A stretch of 64,000 nucleotides of DNA from Olivibacter sp. SDN3 (GCF_014334135.1 NZ_CP060497.1:62001-126000); one strand, 5' to 3'. Counted from the stretch's first letter, positions 44,391 through 53,931 are shown. A program made the numbers and translations. The notes: generated by a model not told the origin, from the letters alone.

Positions 44391-44840
44391 TTATTGATTT
44401 ACTTTCCATTGATACCCTTCGTCGGCAAAACATTCTTTGCCCCATATAGGTAATTCTCTTTTTACTTTTTCCACCAGCTCATCACAAGCTTCCATTGCAG
44501 CTTTTCGATGGGCTGAAGCAGCCAACACAAACAGACATATTTCGCCAACAGCGACCTCTCCAAGACTATGTACGATCTCTATTTTCACGAGTGCGTATTT
44601 TTCAGAGATTTCTTTACTAATTTTCCGCATCCTTTCTATTGCCATTTCCTTATAAGCTGTGTAATAAATGGCTGCGACTGTTCGCTCCCCTACTCTATCC
44701 GCTCGAATCTGACCAATAAAAAAGCTACACGCTCCAATGGTAGGGCTCGAGCTATATTTTTGTATGGTATTGGCAACCATATCAGCGGCAATAGGGCCTT
44801 CCAAGAAAAGATTCTGAATCTTAAAAGTCATCTTATACAA
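44391..44840 (-). CDS. moaE: Molybdopterin synthase catalytic subunit MoaE
   Basis: A 149-residue large subunit of molybdopterin synthase, which uses the MoaD thiocarboxylate to make the dithiolene. Marks: ACSFFIGQIRADRVGERTVAAIYYTAYKEMA, IVHSLGEVAVGEICLFVLAASAHRKAA and VKRELPIWGKECF with the active-site Lys. It lies between the moeB-like gene (105-bp gap) and moaCB. Confidence 0.95.
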   Translation of the reverse strand: MYKMTFKIQNLFLEGPIAADMVANTIQKYSSSPTIGACSFFIGQIRADRVGERTVAAIYYTAYKEMAIERMRKISKEISEKYALVKIEIVHSLGEVAVGEICLFVLAASAHRKAAMEACDELVEKVKRELPIWGKECFADEGYQWKVNQ

Positions 44841-44944
44841 TACAATTACGTGGCCATGTTAACCTAAGCTTTTATAAACGTATCAGGTCCAGTCATGCCA
44901 CATCACCGGCTAAATTAGGGAAAAGAAAACAATTATTTGAACGT

Positions 44945-46036
44945 TCATAATAAAGTATGTATTCCTCCTTTTAGGCTATATACCTTTTTATTGTTTTGCC
45001 CGATTACTTCCTCCCATTGCTTTACAGCCTGTAAGCTCCGTTTTCCACTTTGACATACAAAAACTACCGTATCTCTCTTTATCATAGAAAGCTTACCAGC
45101 CAACGTCGATAAGGGAATTCTTAAATGCGCAATCGCTGTCAAATTGGGTTGTTCTCCAATCTCCCGTATATCCACCACATCCACCTCTTCCTGTTCCAGC
45201 AACGATACAAACGCTTCTTTGCCTATCTCAGCAGTAGTCCAGACCTCCTTATTACATAAGTAATGGTAATCCATAGTTTCAAAAGTAGCTCGGTTTTTTG
45301 GAAGCAGCTTTTTGCCTAATGCAGTAGGTGTAACGGCAATGGTAAAGAAAGTATTTCTGCGTGCATCGTAGGTAAGCAAGCTTCCGGTTAGTACCTCACC
45401 CACTCCCGTTAAGAGCTTGATACACTCATTAGCCATCAGGTTCCCGATAATACCTGGTAAAATACCCAATACCCCCGCCTCACTACAGTTCAGCACCTCC
45501 GTTTCCTGTGGAGGATGGGGGAAAATATCCCGATAATTTATACCTCCCATAAAAACCGCCACTTGCCCTTCATATCTTGAAACCGCTCCATACACTAATG
45601 GCTTAGCCATTAATGCACATGCATCATTGATCATGTATTTAGCCTGAAAGTTATCTGTCCCATCAATTATCAGATCATAACCTGCTATTAAATCCAATAA
45701 GTTCGAATTATCCAAGAGATAAGGGTACGTACGAATGGTTACATCAGGATTTATGGCATTTAACATGCTCTTACAACAGTCGACTTTAGGTTTGCCGATG
45801 TCTTCCATAGTATAGATTACCTGTCTGTGCAAGTTGCTTAACTCCACCAAGCCATTATCGGCTACACCAATCTGCCCAACACCCGCGGCCGTCATATACA
45901 ACAATATAGGACATCCCAAACCACCAGCACCAATAATCAACACCTTAGCCTGTAATAGTTTTCGTTGGCTATCTATGCCAAAGTCATCTAAAATTAACTG
46001 CCGATGATAACGCGCATAGACGTTGTGATCTTTCAT
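44945..46036 (-). CDS. moeB: MoeB/ThiF-like adenylyltransferase fused to rhodanese
   Basis: A 363-residue protein that activates the MoaD C-terminus and probably sulfurates it. The N-terminal E1-like domain (about 1-245) has GAGGLGCPILLYMTAAGVG, DNGLVELSNLHRQV and DGTDNFQAKYMIND. The C-terminal rhodanese domain (about 270-363) has the active-site loop CQSGKRS. The usual zinc cysteine pairs are missing, since NYRDIFPHPP stands where CYRCLFPEPP is common and no second C-x-x-C is seen. I chose the ATG at 46,036, 14 bp after moaD. An upstream Met would overlap moaD. Confidence 0.9.
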   Translation of the reverse strand: MKDHNVYARYHRQLILDDFGIDSQRKLLQAKVLIIGAGGLGCPILLYMTAAGVGQIGVADNGLVELSNLHRQVIYTMEDIGKPKVDCCKSMLNAINPDVTIRTYPYLLDNSNLLDLIAGYDLIIDGTDNFQAKYMINDACALMAKPLVYGAVSRYEGQVAVFMGGINYRDIFPHPPQETEVLNCSEAGVLGILPGIIGNLMANECIKLLTGVGEVLTGSLLTYDARRNTFFTIAVTPTALGKKLLPKNRATFETMDYHYLCNKEVWTTAEIGKEAFVSLLEQEEVDVVDIREIGEQPNLTAIAHLRIPLSTLAGKLSMIKRDTVVFVCQSGKRSLQAVKQWEEVIGQNNKKVYSLKGGIHTLL

Positions 46037-46049
46037 AACATCTCTTTTT

Positions 46050-46286
46050 TTAACCACCCGAAAAAGGAGGCAATAAAGCAATCTCGGTATCCGGTGTCAA
46101 TCTCCTATTTTCCCTGATAATCGTCCGATCAACTGTGATCACATATTTTGATTGCTGCAAAAGTGGATACCTTTCTTTCAATAAATTATCCAATTGGTCG
46201 GTATCCTGTACCTCATCTTTCAGCTGCATGATAGCGCAACCTGTAATATCTGTCAACTGTCCAAAAAAAAACACTGAAATTCCCAT
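46050..46286 (-). CDS. moaD: Molybdopterin synthase sulfur carrier subunit MoaD
   Basis: A 78-residue ubiquitin-like protein (MGISVFFFGQLTDITG...) ending in the required Gly-Gly (IALLPPFSGG). The terminal glycine is adenylated by the MoeB-like protein and converted to a thiocarboxylate used by MoaE. The start at 46,286 lies directly after the stop of the transporter gene. A longer frame to 46,328 would overlap it. Confidence 0.92.
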   Translation of the reverse strand: MGISVFFFGQLTDITGCAIMQLKDEVQDTDQLDNLLKERYPLLQQSKYVITVDRTIIRENRRLTPDTEIALLPPFSGG

Positions 46287-46287
46287 T

Positions 46288-47028
46288 TTATAACAGATTA
46301 GGTAAAAATAATTTAAATGAAGCAACAACGAGCACCAATGCTAACAAAAGCTTAATGGCTCGCTGCTGAAAACGTAACGCACCGAAGTACGCGCCGAAAA
46401 GCCCTCCTGAAAAGGCCACCGCTACATAAGCAATCATATCTGGACTGAACTGAATACCTTTGGTAATCTGCCCGAACAAACCTGACAGCGAATTAACAAA
46501 GATAAACAAAGCACTTATCGCTGCCGTTTGCTTTTGGTCTGTCCAAGCCAGCAGCAACAATATGGGCGACAGTATAACACCGCCACCAATGCCCAGCAAA
46601 CCAGATAAAAATCCAACACCTGCTCCCATGAGTATCAGCCACCCCAATCGTGGGTTAGCCGTTTGGTCAACTTTTATGTCTCTGAAAAATAAGAACCTAG
46701 CAACCGGGATAAGTAAAAACACCCCTAACATCCTTTTGTACAGATCGGCATCTACGGTCATACTTCCACCGATAAAGGCCATCGGGACAGAAGCTATAGC
46801 TAAAGGTATAAATAGCTTTTTATTAAAATAATTACCCCTATAATAGTAAATAAAGGAGGTTAATGCTACAAACAAGTTCAATAGCAAAGCAGTCGGCTTC
46901 ATTACTTCCGGCGCTACACCATATAGCGCCATCAATGCAAGATATCCGCTAGCTCCTCCATGCCCTACAGATGAATAGAGAAAAGCTATACCAAATAATA
47001 ACACATAAAACAAAAAAATACTATCCAT
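46288..47028 (-). CDS. TauE/SafE-family membrane transporter
   Basis: A 246-residue inner-membrane protein with about seven to eight hydrophobic segments. The family motifs are GHGGASGYLALMALYGV near the N-terminus and GAGVGFLSGLLGIGGGVILSPILLL in the second half. TauE/SafE proteins export sulfite or small sulfur compounds, or import organic acids. Placement inside a molybdenum cofactor operon, between moaA and moaD, suggests a link to sulfur or molybdate handling. Confidence 0.9.
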   Translation of the reverse strand: MDSIFLFYVLLFGIAFLYSSVGHGGASGYLALMALYGVAPEVMKPTALLLNLFVALTSFIYYYRGNYFNKKLFIPLAIASVPMAFIGGSMTVDADLYKRMLGVFLLIPVARFLFFRDIKVDQTANPRLGWLILMGAGVGFLSGLLGIGGGVILSPILLLLAWTDQKQTAAISALFIFVNSLSGLFGQITKGIQFSPDMIAYVAVAFSGGLFGAYFGALRFQQRAIKLLLALVLVVASFKLFLPNLL

Positions 47029-47137
47029 ACCGTGGTAACTATTTCAACTTATTTTTTCATACGATCGCATGCCTTCATTTAGTACAACAATCATTTGGCC
47101 GCTGCGCTCATTCTCTTCATTTTCCTCTACACAAAAT

Positions 47138-48118
47138 TTACCCGCCAATGCTGATCATGCTTCTATTTTCGATATCTTCACTCTTCAATTCTTTAAAATT
47201 GGCATCAAACTGGCCGCCGAGTTTTTCAGCCTTCCCGAGTATGTTACGTAGAATCAACTCTCGGATAGGTTCGCCGTTTCTCAATGCCGACAACAGATCT
47301 GTCTCACCTTTCGAGAAAAGACAATTTTTCATTTTACCGTCCGCTGTAAGACGCATCCTGTTGCATCCCGCACAAAAGGGGGCACTCATGGTACTTATAA
47401 TGGAAAAAAAGCTTTCATAGCCCGATAAAGCATATTTCTTCGCCGTATCATGTACATCACCCCTTAATGGAATCACCGCATAATGCTCTTCAACCATTGT
47501 CAATATTTCTTTCCAACTAGTCACCTGATTGCTCGTCCATCGGTTGCCTGAGAAAGGCATAAACTCAATAAAGCGTACTTCTACGGGATCCTGTTGCGTC
47601 CATGCAATAAAATCCAATATTTCCATATCGTTGAAGCCTTTCATTACTACCATATTAATCTTTACCCGAAACCCTTTCTGTATCGCCTTTCGGATGTTAT
47701 TCATGGTAAGTGTAAACTTGTCACGCCTCGTTAGGTATTTGAATTTTTCTGCCGACAAGGTGTCGAGGCTGATGTTTAGGGTCTTCACATGCGCCTCTTT
47801 CAGCACAGTTAAATAGGTATCCAACAATGTAGCGTTAGTGGTAATGTTTAACTCTACGGGTAGCTTGGCTAGTCGTAATAGAATATTGCCAAAATCCTTT
47901 CTTGCCATGGGCTCTCCGCCCGTGAGACGAATTTTACTAACCCCCAGATCAACAAAAGTCTTTGCAATGACTTCAATTTCATCTGCACGCATTATATGCA
48001 CCTTAGGGGTAAAATCATAGCTTTCTTCCGGCATACAGTAAAAACACCGCAGATTACAAACATCGGTGAGCGAAATCCGTAAATAATTATGCTCCCTATG
48101 AAAAGTATCTTTAATCAT
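47138..48118 (-). CDS. moaA: GTP 3',8-cyclase MoaA
   Basis: Radical SAM enzyme catalysing the first step of molybdopterin synthesis from GTP. The 326-residue protein has the N-terminal cluster motif C-NLR-C-FY-C in DVCNLRCFYCMPE and IRLTGGEPMARKD. The C-terminal second cluster is CAGCNRMRLTADGKMKNCLFS, and the essential terminal Gly-Gly is present (SMISIGG). The start codon overlaps the end of the cytidylyltransferase gene by 4 bp. Confidence 0.97.
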   Translation of the reverse strand: MIKDTFHREHNYLRISLTDVCNLRCFYCMPEESYDFTPKVHIMRADEIEVIAKTFVDLGVSKIRLTGGEPMARKDFGNILLRLAKLPVELNITTNATLLDTYLTVLKEAHVKTLNISLDTLSAEKFKYLTRRDKFTLTMNNIRKAIQKGFRVKINMVVMKGFNDMEILDFIAWTQQDPVEVRFIEFMPFSGNRWTSNQVTSWKEILTMVEEHYAVIPLRGDVHDTAKKYALSGYESFFSIISTMSAPFCAGCNRMRLTADGKMKNCLFSKGETDLLSALRNGEPIRELILRNILGKAEKLGGQFDANFKELKSEDIENRSMISIGG

Positions 48119-48762
48119 CGTTTTTCTCGGTTATGCATTGTCGTCGTTTCCAATAGTTGTTCATAAGCCTCTTTGGTGTCGATATCAATATGGCCTAAAG
48201 GAAAAGCAACTGTTGCCACGCCCCGCCGTCGCCGCAAAATATATTTGGCGCCAATGTCACCTTTCAATTCCGCTAAAACCGGAAACATATCTTTAGCAAA
48301 AAAAGCAGGCACCCCTTTTCTTCCTGCATATGTACTCGCAACAACTTTGGCATTCGTTAACTCAGACTTTTCAATTAGCGCCTCTACGTGTGTATGGTCT
48401 ACATAAGGTTGATCACAAACCATTATTACCACGCCTTCCACTTTTTTATAACGGTTGGCAACATGTTGAACACCACAACGGATGGAAGATGCCATTCCCT
48501 CTTGATATTGACCATTCACCAATACATCCAGCTCTACTGCCCTTATTTGTTTTTTCAACAACTCCGCTTGGGCTCCCAACACTACCACCGTCACCCCTGT
48601 CTTCACCTGCTTTGCTGTTAAAACAGTATTCATCAATAAAGAATTTCCTTTAAATGAAAGTAACTGCTTAAGCGTACCCAACCTGCGGGACATACCTGCC
48701 GCTATTATAATGATGCCAAACCGTATATCATTGCTAGTGCTTTCCATCCGTATACCTTCCAA
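48115..48762 (-). CDS. mocA: Molybdenum cofactor nucleotidyltransferase (MocA-type)
   Basis: A 215-residue nucleotidyltransferase with the start loop IIIAAGMSRRLGTLKQLLSFKGNSLL, NGQYQEGMASSIRCGV and VMVCDQPYVDHTH. The AAG-x-S-x-R-x-G-x-x-KQLL pattern is that of MocA/PucB-type enzymes, which attach CMP to molybdopterin for xanthine-oxidase-family enzymes, rather than MobA (GMP). That agrees with the hydroxylase subunits in the same operon. The start may be the Met at residue 6. Confidence 0.88.
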   Translation of the reverse strand: MEGIRMESTSNDIRFGIIIIAAGMSRRLGTLKQLLSFKGNSLLMNTVLTAKQVKTGVTVVVLGAQAELLKKQIRAVELDVLVNGQYQEGMASSIRCGVQHVANRYKKVEGVVIMVCDQPYVDHTHVEALIEKSELTNAKVVASTYAGRKGVPAFFAKDMFPVLAELKGDIGAKYILRRRRGVATVAFPLGHIDIDTKEAYEQLLETTTMHNREKR

Positions 48763-48768
48763 ATCTAT

Positions 48769-49920
48769 TTATATTGACGTCACCATTATAGCTGTTGACC
48801 TTTCGTGTATATTACCTTTTGCATCACGTAAATGTTCACCATTTTTCTTATGGAACACTGCTTTTATTTCTGCTAGAATAGACAAGGCTATTTCTTCCGA
48901 AGTCTCTGCTCCAATATTTAGACCAACCGGACTATGAATATTAGACAACCCGCGATCAGTTAACTCAAAGCCGTCTACTGTTAATTCGTCTAACATCCGT
49001 TTCAATTTCTTTTTTGGACCCAAAATACCTATATAATTCACAGGAAGTTTGAATAAGACACGTAATATAGATTTATCATAGTTATAGTTATGCGTCATCA
49101 ATACAAATGCAGTTTTTCCATCTATAGAAATCTGCTTTAATGCTTTTTCCGGTTCAGAGACGATAAGCTGGCAATTGGGAAAACGCTGCTCATTGGCATA
49201 TCGTGGTCTCCCATCGATTAATGTTACGTCCCACCCTAAAACTTCTGCCATCTGTACTAAAGGTAACACATCATTTCCTGCACCTGCAACTACCAAAGAG
49301 ATAGCTGGTGCCATGTATTCAATAAAAGCAGTAATAGATTTTACACTCGTTTTATGGTCATAACGTACAAAAGCTGATGTCTGTTGATTAAACGCAATCT
49401 CCACATCCTGTTCGATTCTTGCCATAGGTAATGGTAACCGTTCTGTAGCAAGGGTAAAGTTCTTTTTTACAAGCAGTCTTGTTCCTTGTTGTTGACTCCT
49501 TTTAGTTTCTAAGTTAAAGAAAGTTACTAATACCGATGGTTCCCTATTTTCTATTGTCGCTTTTAAAAGTGCTATCGGGTTGTTTTCGTCATCTTCTACA
49601 ATAGGTTCGATTAATACCTTGATAATACCATTGCACCCTAAACCTACCCCGATTACAGCGTCTTCTTCATCTGACGTATCATATATTGTAAGCAAAGGTT
49701 TCCCTTCCATCATAACCATCAAAGCCTTACGCAAAGCGTCACCCTCCAAACAGCCGCCACTGATTGCTCCTGTTAACATACCCTCGTCGGTTATTAACAT
49801 TCGCGCGCCCGGGCCTCTGTACGAAGAACCTTCAACATGTACAACTGTTACTAAAGCCGTTTTTTGTCCTTTACTCCTGGCTACATCAAAAGCATGTATA
49901 ATCTGTTTAATCTCCTTCAT
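48769..49920 (-). CDS. xdhC: XdhC/CoxI-family maturation protein
   Basis: A 383-residue protein with an N-terminal XdhC_CoxI domain (TALVTVVHVEGSSYRGPGARMLI, SGGCLEGDAL) and a C-terminal Rossmann domain (LVVAGAGNDVLPLVQMAEVLGWDVTLIDGRPRYA, VLMTHNYNYD, YIGILGPKKKL, LNIGAETSEEIALSILAEIKAV). XdhC binds molybdenum cofactor, lets it be sulfurated and hands it to the apo-hydroxylase. Confidence 0.95.
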   Translation of the reverse strand: MKEIKQIIHAFDVARSKGQKTALVTVVHVEGSSYRGPGARMLITDEGMLTGAISGGCLEGDALRKALMVMMEGKPLLTIYDTSDEEDAVIGVGLGCNGIIKVLIEPIVEDDENNPIALLKATIENREPSVLVTFFNLETKRSQQQGTRLLVKKNFTLATERLPLPMARIEQDVEIAFNQQTSAFVRYDHKTSVKSITAFIEYMAPAISLVVAGAGNDVLPLVQMAEVLGWDVTLIDGRPRYANEQRFPNCQLIVSEPEKALKQISIDGKTAFVLMTHNYNYDKSILRVLFKLPVNYIGILGPKKKLKRMLDELTVDGFELTDRGLSNIHSPVGLNIGAETSEEIALSILAEIKAVFHKKNGEHLRDAKGNIHERSTAIMVTSI

Positions 49921-50001
49921 TCTCTATGCTTCTTTAACTTTATCCTTGCATCATATCTTCATTCATTTTCTTCGGTCTAAACGAGCTAATCCGTTACACC
50001 T

Positions 50002-51171
50002 TTAAAAAACTTGTTCCGATTTTACCGTAAACTGCCTCACCGCCGCTATTAAGGTTGCTGTTGCCAACTTAATTTCTTGCTCGCTTGTCTGCCTTCCTAA
50101 ACTTATACGGATGGCATTATGTGCTGCTGTCGGCTTTAATCCCATTGCCTGCAATACATGCGAAGGACGCTGAACAATTCCTGAACAAGCGCTACCTCTA
50201 CTGAGTGCCACGTCTTTTGATATTGTCAGCAACAATTGCTCGCTGTCTATTCCGGGAAATGAAATATTGCAAGTTTGTGGCAGTTTTTCGCCTTTCCCAT
50301 TTATAAAGGCCTCTTGAATTTCTTGCAATAATATTACTTCCATCTCTTCCCGCAGTTTTAATAAGCGCCTACTATCTTCTTGCATCTCCTCCTGACAAAT
50401 AGCAGCAGCTTTACCGAACCCTACAATGCCAGCGGTATTTAGGGTACCGCTACGGTAGCCTTTCTCATGCCCGCCCCCGTGTTGCTGTTGCAATATTTCG
50501 ACTTTTGGATTAACGTTGCGAACAAATAATGCTCCTACACCCTTAGGTCCATACATTTTATGTGCCGAAAAAGCCATTAAGTCAATAAAATCTTGCTCTA
50601 CATCAACGGGTATCTTACCTACAGCTTGTGTAGCATCACACATAAAATACACACCGTGTCTTCTGGCCAACGCTCCGATCTGCTTAACGGGATTTATTAT
50701 ACCAGTTTCATTATTGGCATACATTAATGCAATACAGATTGTTTTTGTATTAATAGCCTCTTTCAGCTGATTTAAGGCGATCCTTCCATTAGCATCTACA
50801 TCCAGATAGGTAACAATAAAACCTTTCGTTTCCAAATAAGCACAGGTGTCAAGTACCGCTTGATGTTCTACTTTTGATGTAATCAAATGATTTCCTTTTG
50901 ATATACAGGCTTCTGCTATACCTTTTAATGCCAAATTAACAGCTTCTGTGGCACCTGAAGTAAAAATTAGCTGTTTGGGTGAGACGTGTATTAAATTTGC
51001 AATTTGTTCTCTTGCTTGTTCTACAGCCTCCTTTGCCATCCAGCCGAAGCTATGGTCTCCACTCGATGCGTTTCCGAACTGACTGGTAAAATATGGCAAC
51101 ATGACGTCTACTACCCGCTGATCGCAAGGGGTTGTTGCATTATAATCCAAATATATAGGTGTTACGCTCAT
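50002..51171 (-). CDS. Cysteine desulfurase (NifS/IscS-like)
   Basis: A 389-residue PLP enzyme. Marks: YLDYNATTPCD, ATEAVNLALKG, MYANNETGIINPVKQIG, the PLP lysine in SAHKMYGPKGVGALF and the catalytic cysteine loop RGSACSG near the C-terminus. It probably supplies persulfide sulfur for the terminal sulfido ligand of the cofactor (with XdhC) or for MoaD. The start overlaps the large-subunit gene by 4 bp. Confidence 0.93.
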   Translation of the reverse strand: MSVTPIYLDYNATTPCDQRVVDVMLPYFTSQFGNASSGDHSFGWMAKEAVEQAREQIANLIHVSPKQLIFTSGATEAVNLALKGIAEACISKGNHLITSKVEHQAVLDTCAYLETKGFIVTYLDVDANGRIALNQLKEAINTKTICIALMYANNETGIINPVKQIGALARRHGVYFMCDATQAVGKIPVDVEQDFIDLMAFSAHKMYGPKGVGALFVRNVNPKVEILQQQHGGGHEKGYRSGTLNTAGIVGFGKAAAICQEEMQEDSRRLLKLREEMEVILLQEIQEAFINGKGEKLPQTCNISFPGIDSEQLLLTISKDVALSRGSACSGIVQRPSHVLQAMGLKPTAAHNAIRISLGRQTSEQEIKLATATLIAAVRQFTVKSEQVF

Positions 51172-53318
51172 GCAAAAAGCCCACTTTTAACAAAAGGTTG
51201 TGTTTTTAGTCGAACACCCGATGCCGCAAAAACAGCATTGGCCACCGCCGGACCAGCGGGCGGTAAACCAGGTTCTCCCAATCCAGTCGGTTTTTCCTCA
51301 TTATCTATAAAATGTACCTCTACATCAGGCACTTCCCCCAGGCGTATCATACGGTAGTTATTAAAATTCGTTTGATCGGGTTTACCTCTCGTAAGGGTTA
51401 GTTCGGCATACATGGCATGCCCAATACCATCTATTATTCCCCCTTCTAATTGTGTTTCTGCACCACTTAAGTTAACAATGGTTCCACAATCAGCCACACA
51501 ATACACCTTTTTTATCTTAAGTTTTCCATCGGGTTGCTTGAGTACTTCCGCCACTTCTGCGACGTATGTTTCAAAAGAAAAATGGGCAGCAAACCCCTGA
51601 AACACGTTTGTTTCTTTAGTTTTCCCCCAACCGGCTACTTCTGCCGCCTTTTTAATAACCCCTGCAAACCTATCGGGGTCGTAACTGATCTTCCCAGATG
51701 GATTTTTTTTCACGTCCTCTAGCATCTCCAAACGTAATACTACAGGATCTTTACCTATGCTGTGTGCAATTTCGTCTATAAATGACTGTTCGGTAAATGC
51801 AACAAAATTATGTGTAGGTGCACGCCATGGAGCCGTGGTAACCGCTGATTTATATTCATGCGAATCTACCTGAAAATTTGGGATAGCCCCCGCCGGAAAA
51901 CTATCCTGACTGGCAGCACCACTATTAACACCTACTGAACGATGGTGCCACCCTACCAGTTTATTATTTTCATCTATCGCTGCTTTATAACGATAGCTAT
52001 ACATTGGCCGATAGAAACCACCCCCCATATCCTGTTCTCTGGACCATATTACATTGACCGGAATTCCGCCCGCGAGTTTTGAAACCAGCGCTGCTTCTTC
52101 GACAAAATCAGACATGAGTCTCCTCCCAAAACCACCCCCCATGCGCGTCAGCATAATAGAAATTTTCTCTTCGGGGATTTCCAAAATTTCAGCCAATCGA
52201 GTTCTTGTGCGCTCGGGTGTTTGTATGGGTCCATGAAGTTCCGCCGCATCTGCTGTAACATGTGCAAAGAAGTTCATTGGTTCCATGGTATTATGGGCAA
52301 GAAAAGGAGCTTCATAATTTGAGCTGATCACTTTTGCTCCTGTTGCAATAGCTCGCTGTACATTACCGTCTTTTCTGTGCGCTTCTCCCTCAGGATTTTT
52401 ATCCAATATATCCTTAATTTTTTTTTGATAATCCGTCGTGCTTTCCATCGCTCCGGCGTCATTCCATACGGGGTTTATCTTTTCTGCAGCCTGCCAGACG
52501 TGCCACGTCGATTGTCCCAGTATGGCTATTTTATCATCAAAACGAAGAATTTGTTCAATACCAGGCATAGCTTTGGCCGCTGTATCATCAAAAGACTCCA
52601 GACGCTGCCCGAAAGCCTCTGGTCTTATAATCGTCGCGTAGCGCATTCCTTCAGTTCTAGTATCCACACCATACTTTTGCTTTCCTGTTACGATTGCTTG
52701 GTTATCTATATTACCTATTCGTTTACCTATTATTCTAAAATCTTTCTTTTGTTTGACAACAACGTCTTGCGGCACATCCATTACAGCCGCCTGTTCAACT
52801 AATTCTCCATATCCAAGTTTTTTACCACTGTTACTGTTTACTACCACGCCTTTTTCGGTAATACACTCATCGGCGGATATCCCCCAGACTACAGCAGCTG
52901 CATTAATCAACATCTGTCTTGCCGTAGCCCCTACCTGACGGAAAGAATCCCAGCTTTCCCGCACCGATCCACTACCACCGGCTATCTGGCGACTATACCT
53001 ATCGGTATCCAAACCCGCCTGCTCGACCTGAATATCTTTCCAATCAACGTCCAGTTCTTCAGCAACCAGCATGGGTAACGATGTCTTTACCCCTTGTCCG
53101 ATTTCAGGGTTTGGGTTCATCAGCGTTACTCGACCGTTAGTATCAATTTTCACAAATGCGTTTAAGTCAAACTGCTGATTATCGCCGTCTTTAGGCGAGC
53201 AGGAGCTAAAAAAATTGAAACCCAATACCAACCCACCCCCAGTAAGTGCGGTAACCCGAAGAAAGTCCCGTCTATTTAATTTTTTTGTTAATGTCATGAT
53301 CTTGTTTTTAATCGACAA
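51168..53318 (-). CDS. Molybdopterin-binding large subunit of a Tat-exported hydroxylase (IorB-like)
   Basis: A 716-residue xanthine-oxidase-family large subunit. A twin-arginine signal lies at the N-terminus (LNRRDFLRVTALTGGGLVLG), probably from the Met at 53,297. It continues with GQGVKTSLPMLVAEEL, VTRMGGGFGRR-type cofactor segments (MLTRMGGGFGRRL), APWRAPTHNFVAFTEQSFIDE and GLGEPGLPPAGPAVANAVF, with the active-site Glu. There is no FAD subunit in the operon, as in isoquinoline 1-oxidoreductase and aldehyde oxidoreductases that pass electrons to cytochromes. The substrate is unknown. Confidence 0.92.
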   Translation of the reverse strand: MSIKNKIMTLTKKLNRRDFLRVTALTGGGLVLGFNFFSSCSPKDGDNQQFDLNAFVKIDTNGRVTLMNPNPEIGQGVKTSLPMLVAEELDVDWKDIQVEQAGLDTDRYSRQIAGGSGSVRESWDSFRQVGATARQMLINAAAVVWGISADECITEKGVVVNSNSGKKLGYGELVEQAAVMDVPQDVVVKQKKDFRIIGKRIGNIDNQAIVTGKQKYGVDTRTEGMRYATIIRPEAFGQRLESFDDTAAKAMPGIEQILRFDDKIAILGQSTWHVWQAAEKINPVWNDAGAMESTTDYQKKIKDILDKNPEGEAHRKDGNVQRAIATGAKVISSNYEAPFLAHNTMEPMNFFAHVTADAAELHGPIQTPERTRTRLAEILEIPEEKISIMLTRMGGGFGRRLMSDFVEEAALVSKLAGGIPVNVIWSREQDMGGGFYRPMYSYRYKAAIDENNKLVGWHHRSVGVNSGAASQDSFPAGAIPNFQVDSHEYKSAVTTAPWRAPTHNFVAFTEQSFIDEIAHSIGKDPVVLRLEMLEDVKKNPSGKISYDPDRFAGVIKKAAEVAGWGKTKETNVFQGFAAHFSFETYVAEVAEVLKQPDGKLKIKKVYCVADCGTIVNLSGAETQLEGGIIDGIGHAMYAELTLTRGKPDQTNFNNYRMIRLGEVPDVEVHFIDNEEKPTGLGEPGLPPAGPAVANAVFAASGVRLKTQPFVKSGLFA

Positions 53319-53331
53319 TCGCCCGCTGAGT

Positions 53332-53787
53332 TTAAGATTTTTCTGATGCTAACTTAATCGCCTTTTTTATGCGGTTGTACGTCCCGCATCGGCAGATGTT
53401 TGTCATCGTTGTCCTAATATCATCATCAGAGGGTATTGGATGCTCTTTTAGCAAAGCCGCCGCCGCCATAATTTGTCCTGTTTGACAATAACCACATTGT
53501 GCTACATCTACTTCCTTCCAAGCGAGCTGTACCGGGTGGTCACCTTTCTCAGACAAACCTTCTATTGTGGTAATTTTTTCATTCCCCACACTCTCAATAG
53601 GGAACACGCACGATCGGACCGCTACATCACCCAGATGCACGGTACATGCTCCACATTGCGTAATACCACAGCCGAATTTGGTGCCCGTGAGCCCTATCAC
53701 ATCACGTATTACCCAAAGCAGAGGCATTTGTGGATCTACGTCGACTTCATATTTTTTTTTGTTAACGGTGATGCTGTATGCTGCCAT
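53332..53787 (-). CDS. [2Fe-2S] small subunit of the molybdenum hydroxylase (IorA-like)
   Basis: A 151-residue electron-transfer subunit. The N-terminal plant-type ferredoxin cluster is in GTKFGCGITQCGACTVHLG plus a downstream Cys (VRSC). The C-terminal helical cluster is in CGYCQTGQIMAAAALL and ICRCGTYNRI. It is the first gene of the operon, 13 bp before the large subunit. It has no signal of its own and would be co-exported with the Tat-tagged large subunit. Confidence 0.95.
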   Translation of the reverse strand: MAAYSITVNKKKYEVDVDPQMPLLWVIRDVIGLTGTKFGCGITQCGACTVHLGDVAVRSCVFPIESVGNEKITTIEGLSEKGDHPVQLAWKEVDVAQCGYCQTGQIMAAAALLKEHPIPSDDDIRTTMTNICRCGTYNRIKKAIKLASEKS

Positions 53788-53931
53788 AATTTTTAGTTTA
53801 GTTAGTGATATGTAGCAAAAAGAAATAAAACACCTGTATTAATAGCTAAATTAAGCCAAAATATCTACAGTACTTTATCAAAAATACTGTTTTTCGTGCG
53901 GTTTTACCAAAATTTATCAACTAACAAATAA

